From Parabacteroides massiliensis (lineage in GTDB: Bacteria; Bacteroidota; Bacteroidia; Bacteroidales; Tannerellaceae), in NCBI RefSeq assembly GCF_900155425.1, contig NZ_LT700191.1, positions 1,077,198 to 1,141,197 of the forward strand: 64,000 bases of DNA, given 5' to 3'. Below the pieces are notes generated by a model. That model was not told the DNA's origin and searched no databases. It saw nothing but the letters and a program-made list of their open reading frames with translations. How positions within the stretch are numbered: the first letter of the stretch is position 1; every line of letters starts with the position of its first letter. Positions 17,667 through 27,629 of this stretch are shown one piece after another. A program made the translations under genes and the position numbers.

Positions 17667-17975
17667 ATGAAAATAAGACACATAACATATTCAAAAATTC
17701 TAATATCCATATCCGCATTTGTTGCAATATTCATTTTAAGATTTGGGTTAAAATACAATTTTGAGCCTATAGGAATGTTATTATTCCCAAGTCTGCTATT
17801 ATTTCTATATAATAGGAACGGATTAAAAAACGATATTATATTTAGTCTGATAGCAACAATAATTGTATTTACATTTTGGGGACATTTCAATTATACAGAT
17901 ATAATCTTATCCCTTTCAGGAGGATTAATAGCCTTTCTATGTTTAACGATTATTAGATTCATCTCAAAAAGATGA
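17667..17975 (+). CDS. Small hydrophobic membrane protein, unknown
   Basis: 102 residues, almost entirely hydrophobic, with three to four predicted membrane segments (ILISISAFVAIFILRFGL, IGMLLFPSLLLFLY, DIIFSLIATIIVFTFW, LSLSGGLIAFLCLTIIRF) and a basic C-terminus. It is AT-rich compared with neighbouring housekeeping genes and stands alone, which suggests acquisition or relaxed constraint. I recognise no family. Confidence 0.55.
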   Translation: MKIRHITYSKILISISAFVAIFILRFGLKYNFEPIGMLLFPSLLLFLYNRNGLKNDIIFSLIATIIVFTFWGHFNYTDIILSLSGGLIAFLCLTIIRFISKR

Positions 17976-18131
17976 CCTCCCTTACCAAGTTGCATTTATA
18001 ACCTTATTGTTTTCTAACCTTTCATTGTTAAAAAAGAGATGAACAATCAAAATTAGTTGGAGGCGCTAAACCAAATAACTGGAGCATAAGACCTCTATTG
18101 TCAGAAATTTCCGTTATCTTCGTTCACAACT

Positions 18132-18165
18132 CATACTGTCAGTATGAAAACATCTAAACGGAGGT
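18132..18165 (+). promoter_or_regulatory. Hairpin and strong Shine-Dalgarno upstream of the ExoX-C-like gene
   Basis: A perfect hairpin, CATACTG-T-CAGTATG (18132-18146), lies 25 bp upstream of the ATG at 18172. A strong GGAGGT (18160-18165) follows at good spacing. Bacteroidales genes rarely use such strong Shine-Dalgarno sites, so this leader is unusual. Confidence 0.5.
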
Positions 18166-18171
18166 AACAAT

Positions 18172-19026
18172 ATGGCAAACCCCAGATTACCTAATATAAC
18201 AGAGGCGGAACAGGAACTTCTGTATGAAAAACTGAATGCCTATAACCAGGCAAAAGCCTCTTACAAGGAGGCGGGATGTTACCTTGTGGTTTTGCCGAGG
18301 GAAGGACATCCTAACTACAGCCTGTGGTTCTACACGCCTCTGCTCGACAGGCGGTGCATCCTGTTTATCGAAGACCTGAAACCGGACATTATCCTGTCGC
18401 TGCGCATCGTCACTTCCGAATTGTGGTATGCCGACCGCCAGATCCTGGTCACGGACTACAACGAGAAGAGGATGTCGACACATGGGGACGACCTGATCGC
18501 CTTCGGCAAATACCGCGGACATTTCCTGTACGAGATACTGAAAGTCGATCCGAACTACATCGGTTGGATCGCTCACAAATATACGCCGACAATCCCCAAG
18601 CAGGAACGTTTCGTCAAGATGGCACAGGCCTACAACTGTGTCTATCTGGACAAGATGCTGAAAAAGAAATACCAACCGCGTCCCACCAGTCGTTTCTTAG
18701 GAAAGAAAGGGGACAGGCTGACCCATCTTACCCTGAAAATAACCAAAGTACGGGTGGAAGACGATCCATACAGGACCCATGTCGTCGGGACGACTCCGGT
18801 CTTCTTCGTCCGCCAACGCCTGACGGCCATCGATGCGAACGGTAATCTGGTCAACCTGACCTTTGCCTCCGGCAATCCCAGCCATGCCTCCGGGCAGTTG
18901 CCCTCTCTGGAACATGCTTACCGGCCGGGGGAAGTGCTACACATCTCTTCGGCACGTGTAGCCGCAACATTTGAGAGTTATGGCATACAGTACACACGGC
19001 TGAATTATGTCAAGATTGGAAAATAA
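18172..19026 (+). CDS. Hypothetical protein with ExoX C-terminal-like motif
   Basis: A 284-residue soluble protein. The middle part contains FGKYRGHFLYEIL then DPNYIGWI (about residues 112-135). This resembles the small domain at the C-terminus of exonuclease X-like proteins (pattern FGK-x-K/R-G…Y-hydrophobic-W). No nuclease catalytic domain is visible, so it is not itself ExoX. The C-terminal 100 residues may form an OB-like beta domain, with KITKVRVEDDP leading to FVRQRLTAIDANG. It is followed closely by pdxB, which has its own promoter-like box. Function is unknown. Confidence 0.7.
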   Translation: MANPRLPNITEAEQELLYEKLNAYNQAKASYKEAGCYLVVLPREGHPNYSLWFYTPLLDRRCILFIEDLKPDIILSLRIVTSELWYADRQILVTDYNEKRMSTHGDDLIAFGKYRGHFLYEILKVDPNYIGWIAHKYTPTIPKQERFVKMAQAYNCVYLDKMLKKKYQPRPTSRFLGKKGDRLTHLTLKITKVRVEDDPYRTHVVGTTPVFFVRQRLTAIDANGNLVNLTFASGNPSHASGQLPSLEHAYRPGEVLHISSARVAATFESYGIQYTRLNYVKIGK

Positions 19027-19030
19027 TCCC

Positions 19031-19038
19031 TACCTTTG
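19031..19038 (+). promoter_or_regulatory. -7 box of the pdxB promoter
   Basis: TACCTTTG fits TAnnTTTG and lies 23 bp before the pdxB start, directly after the preceding stop codon. The -33 element is weak. Confidence 0.45.
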
Positions 19039-19061
19039 CCTTCTCGAAAAAGGACAGTAAA

Positions 19062-20171
19062 ATGAAAATAGTCGCCGACAATACCGTTCCTTATCTGAAA
19101 GGAATCGCAGAACCGATTGCAGAGGTAAAATATCTCACTTCTAAAGAGTTTACACCGGAAAACGTAAAGGATGCAGACGCACTGATCGTGCGGAGCATAG
19201 ATAAATGTACCCGCAAACTGTTGGAAGGGAGCCGGGTCAAACTGATTACCAGCGCCACGATAGGTTTCGACCATATCGACACCCGGTATTGCGACGAGGC
19301 GGGCATCACCTGGAAGAACTCGCCGGGATGCAATGCCGTTTCGGTCGCCCAATACGTATTTGCCGGATTGCTCACGGTCGCGCTTCACAAGGGCGAGCCC
19401 CTACAGGGGAAGACAATCGGGATCGTCGGAGTCGGCCATGTCGGGAAAGAGGTGGAAAAGTTGTGCGCGGCCTACGGGATGAACGTGCTCCGTAACGACC
19501 CGCCGCGTGCGGAGGCGGAAGGAGAAGACGGCTTCGTCTCACTGGATGTGATCGCCGAGCAAGCCGACATCGTCACTTTCCACACGCCGCTGACAAAGGA
19601 AGGCCGTTTTGCCACCCGCCACTTGGCAGGAGAAGGCTTCTTCCGCAAACTCCGACGGAGACCGTGGTTTGTCAACGCATCCAGAGGAGCCGTTCATGAC
19701 ACGGAGGCCCTATTGCATGCCCGGAAAGAAGACAGGATCAGCGAACTGATCCTGGACTGCTGGGAGAACGAACCGGATATAAACCGGGAATTATTAGGAC
19801 TGGCCGCGATAGCAACCCCGCACATTGCCGGTTTCTCGGCAGACGGGAAAGCCAACGGCACACGTATGTGTCTGGAAAATATCGAGAAATTCTTCCGGGT
19901 GAAGATCGAGAAACTCAACGAAGTGGTTCCGCCGGCGCCCGAAACTCCGGTTATCGACTTGGACCGGTTTGATGAAAACCGGATCGAACGGACGATCCTG
20001 ACCAGTTTCAATCCGCTCGCTGTGGATCGGGCGTTGCGGGAAAATCCCGACAGGTTCGAATGGTTCCGGGCAAACTATCACCATCCAAGGGAATACGGCG
20101 CATACACAATCACCCATGCGACCCCGGAAGAAGCCGTACTGCTTCAGAAATTAGGGTTTAAGATTCAATAA
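19062..20171 (+). CDS. pdxB: 4-phosphoerythronate dehydrogenase
   Basis: A 369-residue D-2-hydroxyacid dehydrogenase. PdxB oxidises 4-phospho-D-erythronate in the DXP-dependent pathway to pyridoxal phosphate. The NAD-binding fold has IGIVGVGHVGKEVEKL (about residues 118-135). Catalytic-domain signatures include VNASRGAVHDTEALL and the histidine in IATPHIAGFS. The C-terminal extension of about 75 residues (HHPREYGAYTI) is typical of PdxB rather than of shorter family members. An MFS gene follows after 22 bp. Confidence 0.92.
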   Translation: MKIVADNTVPYLKGIAEPIAEVKYLTSKEFTPENVKDADALIVRSIDKCTRKLLEGSRVKLITSATIGFDHIDTRYCDEAGITWKNSPGCNAVSVAQYVFAGLLTVALHKGEPLQGKTIGIVGVGHVGKEVEKLCAAYGMNVLRNDPPRAEAEGEDGFVSLDVIAEQADIVTFHTPLTKEGRFATRHLAGEGFFRKLRRRPWFVNASRGAVHDTEALLHARKEDRISELILDCWENEPDINRELLGLAAIATPHIAGFSADGKANGTRMCLENIEKFFRVKIEKLNEVVPPAPETPVIDLDRFDENRIERTILTSFNPLAVDRALRENPDRFEWFRANYHHPREYGAYTITHATPEEAVLLQKLGFKIQ

Positions 20172-20193
20172 CAACACAAACAAAAATGGAACG

Positions 20194-21393
20194 ATGGCAA
20201 AAGACAAACTTATCTCACCCAGCTTCTGCTATATCTTGGCAGCCAATTTTTTGCTGTTCTTCGCATTTTATCTGATATTGCCGGTCCTGCCGTTTTACTT
20301 GCAGGATCAGTTCGATGCGGATAAATCGATGATCGGTTTTATCCTGTCGTGCTATACCATCGCCGCCCTTTGCATCCGTCCGTTCTCCGGATATCTGCTG
20401 GACACATTCGCCAGAAGGCCGTTATATCTTTTAGCCTACTCCGTCTTCATGGTCATCTTCGCCGGATATATGATCGCCAGCCTGCTGAGCATCTTTATCG
20501 TGCTCCGTATCCTGCACGGTTTCGCCTTCGGCATGGTGACGGTGTCAGGCAATACGATCGTGATCGACATCCTGCCCTCCTCCCGCCGTGGCGAAGGAAT
20601 CGGCTACTACGGGTTGGCAAACAATACGGCCATGAGTTTCGGGCCGATGACAGGGTTGTTCATGCACACCAGTTTCTCTTACGAAACGATTTTCGCCTGT
20701 TCGCTCCTCTCCTGCCTCCTCGGATTCATCATGGCTTACTTGGTAAAAACGCCACAGAAACAACCGATAAAAAAGGAACCGATCTCACTCGACCGTTTCT
20801 TTTTGAAGAAAGGCGCTTGGGCGAGTATCTCTCTGTTGCTGCTCTCCATTCCTTATGGCATGACGACCACATACGTGGCCATGTATGCCGAAGAAATCGG
20901 GATTTCCGTCAATTCGGGATTATATTTCACTTTTATGGCGATCGGCCTGGCTGTCTCTCGCATGTTCTCCGGGCGACAGGTCGACAAAGGAAGGATCACG
21001 CTGGTTATCTCACTGGGAATGTATCTTGCCGCCGCCAGCTTCTTCGGGCTGGCAGCTTTGGAAAGGCTGATGCGATGGAACCCGGCCTTTACATCTTATC
21101 TATATATCGGAATCGCTCTTTCGCAAGGAGTCGCATTCGGTACGATGTTTCCGGCTTTCAATACCTTGTTCGTGAACCTGGCTCCCAACAACCAGCGGGG
21201 GACAGCGACTTCCACCTATCTCACCAGTTGGGATGTAGGAATCGGAATCGGCTTGATGACAGGCGGAAGTATTGCGCAAGCCTTCGGAGGGTTCGACTAT
21301 GCTTACCTTTTCGGGGCATGTCTGACAATTTTCTCGACTCTGTTCTTTTTACTGAAAGCAGGCCCGCATTTCAACCGGAACAAATTGAGATAA
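20194..21393 (+). CDS. Major facilitator superfamily transporter
   Basis: A 399-residue protein with 12 predicted membrane helices. The typical MFS loop between helices 2 and 3 reads SGYLLDTFARRPLYLLA, with a matching segment in the second half (GRQVDKGRITLVISLGMYL). The central loop is short and basic (PQKQPIKKEP). It resembles drug- or sugar-efflux MFS members. The substrate cannot be told from sequence. It follows pdxB closely and may be co-transcribed, but nothing links the functions. Confidence 0.88.
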   Translation: MAKDKLISPSFCYILAANFLLFFAFYLILPVLPFYLQDQFDADKSMIGFILSCYTIAALCIRPFSGYLLDTFARRPLYLLAYSVFMVIFAGYMIASLLSIFIVLRILHGFAFGMVTVSGNTIVIDILPSSRRGEGIGYYGLANNTAMSFGPMTGLFMHTSFSYETIFACSLLSCLLGFIMAYLVKTPQKQPIKKEPISLDRFFLKKGAWASISLLLLSIPYGMTTTYVAMYAEEIGISVNSGLYFTFMAIGLAVSRMFSGRQVDKGRITLVISLGMYLAAASFFGLAALERLMRWNPAFTSYLYIGIALSQGVAFGTMFPAFNTLFVNLAPNNQRGTATSTYLTSWDVGIGIGLMTGGSIAQAFGGFDYAYLFGACLTIFSTLFFLLKAGPHFNRNKLR

Positions 21394-21496
21394 AGTTGGC
21401 CTTTTTGATCACTTAGCAGAAGTGCGGCAAGGTGATCCGCAGATTTCCTGCATAAAGAAAGGTACTCATTCTATAATATGACTAAAAGCAAAATAT

Positions 21497-22687
21497 ATGG
21501 ACAGAAAATCAATATGCAGTTTCTTTTATGCCTTGATGCTGGCTATCTTCTTGATATCCTGCAATGACGAGGATGATCATGACGGCCTTGCCCCGGCAGA
21601 ACTGAGCGGGACCTATTCTAACAAACTAAGTGCCCCGGCAAACGGGGATTCCCTTATTTTGAGCTACAACGGGAATACATTTATCGGAAAAGAGGTGGAA
21701 TTTAAGACAGATGACGGGAAAACCGCACACATCATTCTTAAACATGTACTACCGCACGATAAAGAAACGACTATTGCCGGCGTCTCTCTGACACCAGGTT
21801 CCGGCAACTATTCCTTCAACGGCGACGCAACTGCTTCAACCGGTACGGCATTTCATTACCAAGGCTGCATACAGGCCGGGAAATTGATACTGGAACTGTC
21901 GGGCATCACGATTCCTGAGAACCGGCTGGCAATAAACGGAACCTGGCATGTCGCCCATGAAAACGCTTCCTATTATAATGTAGACAACGGCAACATGCAG
22001 ACGATGATCGGAATGCTGTATAACCTGGTGGGCGGCAAACTGGTCAGTAACCTGGTCAGTTCCGTGCTGGACGACCTGACCTTCCAGACGGACGGAAACA
22101 TCACCGCCCGCTATGCTCCCCTGCCCGACTCGATCCGGATAGGAAGCCTGATAGGCGGCTACGTCAAACATCCGGCAAACGATTGGAGCGTTTCTCCACC
22201 CAACTTGGCGACTTATTATGTGGAGGACAATACATCCTTATATGTAATCCCGCAAATCGACATGATCATCCGCCAGGTGATGATAAACAAACAGACGAAA
22301 ACCGGCTCCGTGGATAGCTCTATGGAAAATGAGCTACTGGCAGCCTACCGGAAAATCAATGCCTGGTCTACAACCGGCATAAAAATGGCAATCCGAGAAA
22401 GCGAAGACCCGGCAAAAGGCGATCTCATCCTGCTCCTCGACAAACCGGAAATACAGGAATTGTTCGCCCTGCTGGACCTCGTGAAAGTCCTTATCCCGAA
22501 AGAGACGCTTGACGCACCCGTCATGGACCTGATCGGCGACCTGATCCCATCCCAGTTCGCAAGTATCGCCGCCATACTCCTGAAAGGAAAGACGCTCGGT
22601 GCAATTTTGGACCAGTTGAGCCAAGAGTTGAACGCAATTCCCATCGAGATCGGTATCTATTTATACAAAGACAAAAACATCAATTAA
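21497..22687 (+). CDS. DUF4925-like lipoprotein
   Basis: A 396-residue lipoprotein with a signal ending LISC followed by NDEDDHD, an acidic run consistent with surface export in Bacteroidetes. Residues about 35-145 form a calycin- or lipocalin-like beta region (GTYSNKLSA, SLILSYNGNTF). The second half is helical with amphipathic stretches near the end. It looks like DUF4925, but I am only moderately sure. It sits 11 bp upstream of a TonB-dependent receptor gene, which suggests that it is the receptor's surface partner. Confidence 0.65.
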   Translation: MDRKSICSFFYALMLAIFLISCNDEDDHDGLAPAELSGTYSNKLSAPANGDSLILSYNGNTFIGKEVEFKTDDGKTAHIILKHVLPHDKETTIAGVSLTPGSGNYSFNGDATASTGTAFHYQGCIQAGKLILELSGITIPENRLAINGTWHVAHENASYYNVDNGNMQTMIGMLYNLVGGKLVSNLVSSVLDDLTFQTDGNITARYAPLPDSIRIGSLIGGYVKHPANDWSVSPPNLATYYVEDNTSLYVIPQIDMIIRQVMINKQTKTGSVDSSMENELLAAYRKINAWSTTGIKMAIRESEDPAKGDLILLLDKPEIQELFALLDLVKVLIPKETLDAPVMDLIGDLIPSQFASIAAILLKGKTLGAILDQLSQELNAIPIEIGIYLYKDKNIN

Positions 22688-22698
22688 AAGCAAATCAC

Positions 22699-25368
22699 AT
22701 GAGAAAGCTATATATCCTGATTTTTAGTCTATTGATTTTCACCGGAGCCGCATTCGGACAGACGGTGAAAGGACACGTCTATGACGCAGAAACTCATGAA
22801 CCGCTGCCGGGTGTCAACATCACCTACAAGAAAATAAACGGGGATACGGACGGAACCATATCGGATACCAACGGAGCCTACGAAATCGCACTGCCGGACG
22901 GTGGGATCGACCTCCTGTTCAGTTACATCGGATACGAAAACAAGCAACTCCCGCTGATACTCCGCAAAGGGGATGTCAAGACTAAGGATATCTATATGAA
23001 TATCAAAACGAACCTGTTGGGAGACGTGGTGATCAGCGCCGGACGCTTCGAACAGAAACTAAGCGATGTCACCGTTTCGATGGATCTGCTGAAGGCGGGC
23101 GATATCGCCAAGCAGGCCCCTACCGATCTGAGTTCGACCCTGAACACGATGCCGGGCGTGGATATCAACGACAAGCAACCCTCCATACGTGGCGGAAACG
23201 GATGGACATACGGGGTCGGTTCGCGCAGCCTTGTGCTGGTAGACGGCATGAGCGCCCTGAGTTCGGGCAACGGAGTGATCAACTGGAACATCGTCCCGCT
23301 CGAAAATATCGAACAGGTAGAGGTGATGAAGGGCGCTTCCTCCGTGCTCTACGGTTCATCGGCACTGAACGGGGTGATCAACATCCGCACGAAACGGCCG
23401 GGACTCACCCCGACCACAAGCGCCCGCGCCTATGTCGGGGTCTACGACCATCCGGCTCATGACGAATATGAAGGGGCGGACGTCTCGCACGCACGGCGGA
23501 TCGGGAACTTCGATGTGTCGGGCGGGCTCAACCTGTTTTCCGACGACGGATACCGCGAACAGGGATACAACCGGCGCCTGCGTTTCGGAGGCAATATGAC
23601 ATACCACCATCCGATGAAAGAGGGGAAACTGCTGAACTACGGGGTCAACTTCAACTATCTGGCCGACAAATATGCCGACTTTTTCATCTGGCGTTCTCCG
23701 GTGGAAATCTACCGCCCGTCGTCCATCGCCAATATGGGACGCAAGGGGAATACCTTCTATATCGACCCGTTCTTCAACTTTACCAATCCGGCCAACAACA
23801 CTTCGCACAAGATCAAGACCCGTTTCTATTACCGGGGAGACAACATCATCGACGGAAGCTCCGGCCACAAGTCGCTCGACGACATCTTAAGCAATATGGG
23901 GAGCGATGCCGCCACAGTCAACGCCTATATCGACAACATCAAAAACGGAGACTACAGCCCGTTCTTCCCGCTGATCCAGCCGATATTGCAAGGAGACCTG
24001 AACGGGATCGTGAACGGGGCCGTCAACATCCTGAACGGAGTATTCCCGACTGCCACGACAGCCGACTACTGCGACCTGATCTCCTGGGTGATGAACAACA
24101 ACAAGGAGAATGTACCTAAAGGGACAGACAAGAACTACACCTACTACGTAGACTACCAGTTCAATAAGAAATGGGACAACGGGAGCCAGATCACCGCCGG
24201 AGCAACCTACGAACATATGAAAAGCATTTCGGAAACCACCGGGACACACGACAGCGACAATGCCGCCCTGTTCGTCCAGTACGACCAGCGTTTCTTCGAC
24301 CGCCTGAGCGTATCGGCCGGTATGCGTGCCGAATACTACCGGGTGGACAACTACCTGCGAGAAGCGGAAACCAAATTGTTCGGAACCAGGATTCCGGTCA
24401 AACCGATCTTCCGCGCCGGACTGAACTACCAGCTTGCCGACTACAGCTTTATCCGTGCCAGCTTCGGGCAAGGCTACCGCTATCCTTCGCTGACCGAGAA
24501 ATATGCCCGCAAGGACATCGGCGGTGTCGGCGTGTACCCGAACAAGGAGGTGAATGCCGAAAAGGGCGTAAATGCCGAATTAGGCTTCAAACAGGGATAC
24601 AAGTTCGGCAACTTGACGGGATTCTTCGACCTGGCGGGATTTTATACCCAGTATACCGACATGATCGAGTTCCGCTTCGGCTTCTTCAACAATACGACTT
24701 TCCAGTATCTTAATGGCACACGCGACCTCCTGAGCATGATCGCCCAGGGCCAGATGCCGGGGATCGGCGCCCAGTTCTATAACGTGTCGAAAGCGCGTAT
24801 CTACGGGGCGGAAGTCAGTACGAACGGTGTCTGCACGTTCAATCCCAACACCACATTGAGCTACAACTTAGGGTATGTATTCATCGAACCGGAAGACGCC
24901 GGCTACAAGAAAAAGAACGAGGAAGAAGCGGCCTACGACGATCCGATGCACATGAAAGAGAAGTCCAACACATCCAAATACCTGAAGTACCGCCAGAAGC
25001 ACACCGTGAAAGCCGTCCTCGACTTCCAATGGAAACGACTGACGCTGGGGACCAATATCGTATGGAAAAGCAAAACGTTGGCCGTCGACTACCTGATGGT
25101 GGACGAGCGTGCGAAGGAACAGCCGGAGATCATGGACTACGTGCGCGACATCCTCTTCGGCAACGTGAACGGACAAACACTTCATTCCTATTGGGCGAAA
25201 AACAACACGCCCTACTGTGTGGTCGACCTGCGTGCAGGCGTGAAGATCACAAAGGAACTGTCTTTCCAGTTCATGGTGAACAACCTGTTCAACAAGGAAT
25301 ACAGTACACGTCCGATGCTCGTTTCCGCACCCCGGACATACGTGATGCAGCTGAGCGCGAACTTCTGA
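22699..25368 (+). CDS. TonB-dependent outer-membrane receptor
   Basis: An 889-residue protein with a signal peptide (TGAAFGQ), a carboxypeptidase-regulatory-like beta sandwich (about residues 23-105, GHVYDAETHEPLPGVNI), a plug domain (GDVVISAGRF, then VEVMKGASSVLYGSSALNGVINI) and a 22-strand barrel ending LSANF. There is no STN signalling domain, so it does not appear to signal to a sigma factor. It lies 11 bp downstream of the DUF4925-like lipoprotein. The substrate (metal chelate, cofactor or glycan) cannot be assigned. It is not a SusC-type protein and no SusD follows. Confidence 0.88.
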   Translation: MRKLYILIFSLLIFTGAAFGQTVKGHVYDAETHEPLPGVNITYKKINGDTDGTISDTNGAYEIALPDGGIDLLFSYIGYENKQLPLILRKGDVKTKDIYMNIKTNLLGDVVISAGRFEQKLSDVTVSMDLLKAGDIAKQAPTDLSSTLNTMPGVDINDKQPSIRGGNGWTYGVGSRSLVLVDGMSALSSGNGVINWNIVPLENIEQVEVMKGASSVLYGSSALNGVINIRTKRPGLTPTTSARAYVGVYDHPAHDEYEGADVSHARRIGNFDVSGGLNLFSDDGYREQGYNRRLRFGGNMTYHHPMKEGKLLNYGVNFNYLADKYADFFIWRSPVEIYRPSSIANMGRKGNTFYIDPFFNFTNPANNTSHKIKTRFYYRGDNIIDGSSGHKSLDDILSNMGSDAATVNAYIDNIKNGDYSPFFPLIQPILQGDLNGIVNGAVNILNGVFPTATTADYCDLISWVMNNNKENVPKGTDKNYTYYVDYQFNKKWDNGSQITAGATYEHMKSISETTGTHDSDNAALFVQYDQRFFDRLSVSAGMRAEYYRVDNYLREAETKLFGTRIPVKPIFRAGLNYQLADYSFIRASFGQGYRYPSLTEKYARKDIGGVGVYPNKEVNAEKGVNAELGFKQGYKFGNLTGFFDLAGFYTQYTDMIEFRFGFFNNTTFQYLNGTRDLLSMIAQGQMPGIGAQFYNVSKARIYGAEVSTNGVCTFNPNTTLSYNLGYVFIEPEDAGYKKKNEEEAAYDDPMHMKEKSNTSKYLKYRQKHTVKAVLDFQWKRLTLGTNIVWKSKTLAVDYLMVDERAKEQPEIMDYVRDILFGNVNGQTLHSYWAKNNTPYCVVDLRAGVKITKELSFQFMVNNLFNKEYSTRPMLVSAPRTYVMQLSANF

Positions 25369-25377
25369 TGCCATCCG

Positions 25378-25950
25378 TCAGATACGGGCCGCAAGCAAAT
25401 CTTCTATGACTTTAGGATAATAGGCATATTCGAGCGCGTGCACTTTCGTGGCGACATCTTCCGGCGTATCGGACGGCAGGACTGGGCATTTTGCCTGGAA
25501 GATAACCGTCCCTTCGTCATAATGCTCGTCAATATAATGGATGGTAATGCCGGTCTCCCGTTCGCCGGCGGCAACGACCGCCTCGTGCACATGCATCCCG
25601 TACATGCCTTTGCCGCCGTATTTAGGCAAAAGGGCAGGATGGATATTGATGATTTTACCAGGATAAGCATTTAGCAGAGGATCGGATATCTTATTCATGA
25701 AGCCGGCAAGGACAATCAGGTCCGTATCATATTCCGCAAGCTTCGCCAGGACAGGCGCCCCATCTGCAAATTCCTCCCTCGAAAAGACAAAAGAAGGAAT
25801 CCCCAACTTGTCCACACGGGCATGCACGCCTACGTTACGGTTGTTAGACAAAACAACCGCCACTTTAATAGTTTCACTTTTAGAGAAATATCGGGCGATA
25901 TTTTCAGCGTTCGTACCCGAACCGGAGGCAAAAATTGCTACGTTTTTCAT
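25378..25950 (-). CDS. purN: Phosphoribosylglycinamide formyltransferase
   Basis: 190 residues from the ATG at 25950 (MKNVAIFASGSGTNAENI). An upstream in-frame ATG at 25974 would add eight residues that the family lacks. PurN transfers a formyl group from 10-formyltetrahydrofolate to GAR in purine synthesis. The folate and catalytic motifs are clear: Asn and His in INIHPALLPKYGG, and His plus Asp around HYIDEHYDEG. It is convergent with the TonB receptor gene and divergent from acpP. Confidence 0.95.
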   Translation of the reverse strand: MKNVAIFASGSGTNAENIARYFSKSETIKVAVVLSNNRNVGVHARVDKLGIPSFVFSREEFADGAPVLAKLAEYDTDLIVLAGFMNKISDPLLNAYPGKIINIHPALLPKYGGKGMYGMHVHEAVVAAGERETGITIHYIDEHYDEGTVIFQAKCPVLPSDTPEDVATKVHALEYAYYPKVIEDLLAARI

Positions 25951-26018
25951 GTTTTCCCCTGTTTTTGTGCACAAGAAAAGAATAAATGTGCAATTTTCCG
26001 CATTTTTAGCTCATTAAA

Positions 26019-26051
26019 TTTGTTTTGTAACATAAAAAATTCTTTTCTTTG
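26019..26051 (+). promoter_or_regulatory. Promoter of acpP-fabF
   Basis: TTTG (26019-26022), a 21-bp spacer and TTTCTTTG (26044-26051) approximate the Bacteroidetes promoter, with one mismatch in the -7 box. The leader to acpP is about 45 nt. Confidence 0.6.
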
Positions 26052-26104
26052 CACTGCAAATTTAAAAAGTATATTCGTATTTATTAATCTAAATTGAAAA
26101 AGTT

Positions 26105-26341
26105 ATGTCTGAAGTTGCTGAAAGAGTAAAAGCTATCATCGTTGACAAATTAAGTGTTGAAGAAACAGAAGTTACAAACGAAGCAAGCTTTACTAACGAT
26201 TTAGGAGCAGACTCTCTTGACACTGTAGAACTGATTATGGAATTCGAAAAGGAATTCGGTATTTCTATTCCTGATGATCAAGCAGAAAAGATTACAACTG
26301 TAGGCGACGCCATTGCTTACATCGAAGCTAACGCGAAGTAA
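26105..26341 (+). CDS. acpP: Acyl carrier protein
   Basis: 78 residues, acidic and helical. Serine 37 in [10 protein letters not shown] is the 4'-phosphopantetheine attachment site. It carries growing acyl chains in type II fatty-acid synthesis. It is followed after 21 bp by fabF, the usual arrangement. The GTLG-like glycines and the final IEANAK match other Bacteroidales ACPs. Confidence 0.97.
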   Translation: MSEVAERVKAIIVDKLSVEETEVTNEASFTNDLGADSLDTVELIMEFEKEFGISIPDDQAEKITTVGDAIAYIEANAK

Positions 26342-26362
26342 TCAATCCTTTTAATTAAAGGT

Positions 26363-27628
26363 ATGGAATTAAAAAGAGTTGTGGTAACAGGTCTTGGAGC
26401 TATTACTCCTCTTGGTAATACCCTTCCGGAAACATGGGAAGGTATTATCAATGGGAAGAGTGGAGCCGGGCCTATTACTCAGTTTGATGCATCCAAATTC
26501 AAGACACAATTTGCATGCGAAGTAAAAGGCTTCGACCCGTTGACAGTAATGGATCGTAAGGAAGCCCGCAAGTGTGACCGTTACAGCTTATTCGCAATAA
26601 ATGCCGCAAAACAAGCAATTAACGACGCAGCTATGGACTTGGACAAGGAAGACAAGAACCGTATCGGCGTTATCTTTGCCTCCGGTATCGGCGGTATCAA
26701 AACATTTGACGAAGAAGTATTAGGATATGCAAAGATCAAAGATACGATCGGTCCTAAGTTCAATCCATTCTTCATCCCGAAGATGATCTCCGATATTGCA
26801 GCCGGACATATCTCCATGCTTTACGGATTTCACGGTCCCAACTTTGCGACAGTATCAGCTTGTGCATCTTCGACCAACGCGATCAGTGATGCGTTCAATT
26901 ATATCCGTCTGGGAAAAGCGAACGTGATTGTAACCGGTGGTGCCGAAGCCGCTATTGCAGAATCAGGTGTCGGCGGGTTCAATTCGATGAACGCGCTGTC
27001 GACTCGCAACGATTCGCCCGAAACCGCTTCTCGCCCGTTCAGCGCAAGCCGTGACGGATTCGTGATGGGAGAAGGAGGTGCTTGTCTGGTTCTGGAAGAA
27101 ATGGAACACGCTTTGGCTCGTGGAGCTAAAATATATTGCGAGATCGCTGGAACCGGTATGTCTGCCGATGCTTACCACCTGACTGCTTCCCATCCGGACG
27201 GATTAGGAGCCAAGTTGGTGATGCGCAACGCACTGGAAGATGCGGGAATGACACCGGAAGACATCGATTACATCAATGTCCACGGAACCTCTACCCCGGT
27301 AGGAGATATCTCGGAAGTAAAAGCGATCAAAGAAGTTTTCGGAGATCATGCTTACAATCTGAATATCAGCTCGACAAAATCAATGACCGGACACCTCTTG
27401 GGGGCCGCCGGAGCGATCGAAGCCATATTCTGCATTAAGGCTATAAACGACGGTATCATCCCTCCGACAATCAATCATACGGAAGGCGATGATGATCCTG
27501 AAATAGATTATAAACTGAATTTCACATTCAATAAAGCTCAAAAAAGAGAAGTACGAGCAGCCTTGTCCAACACTTTTGGGTTTGGTGGCCACAATGCTTG
27601 TGCTATTGTTAAAAAATTTGTGAAGTAA
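26363..27628 (+). CDS. fabF: Beta-ketoacyl-ACP synthase II
   Basis: A 421-residue condensing enzyme that elongates acyl-ACP with malonyl-ACP. The catalytic triad is visible: Cys in SACASSTNA, His in NVHGTSTPVGD and His in SMTGHLLGAAGA, with the glycine-rich end NTFGFGGHNA. The order acpP-fabF-rnc is conserved in many bacteria. Confidence 0.97.
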   Translation: MELKRVVVTGLGAITPLGNTLPETWEGIINGKSGAGPITQFDASKFKTQFACEVKGFDPLTVMDRKEARKCDRYSLFAINAAKQAINDAAMDLDKEDKNRIGVIFASGIGGIKTFDEEVLGYAKIKDTIGPKFNPFFIPKMISDIAAGHISMLYGFHGPNFATVSACASSTNAISDAFNYIRLGKANVIVTGGAEAAIAESGVGGFNSMNALSTRNDSPETASRPFSASRDGFVMGEGGACLVLEEMEHALARGAKIYCEIAGTGMSADAYHLTASHPDGLGAKLVMRNALEDAGMTPEDIDYINVHGTSTPVGDISEVKAIKEVFGDHAYNLNISSTKSMTGHLLGAAGAIEAIFCIKAINDGIIPPTINHTEGDDDPEIDYKLNFTFNKAQKREVRAALSNTFGFGGHNACAIVKKFVK

Positions 27629-27629
27629 C

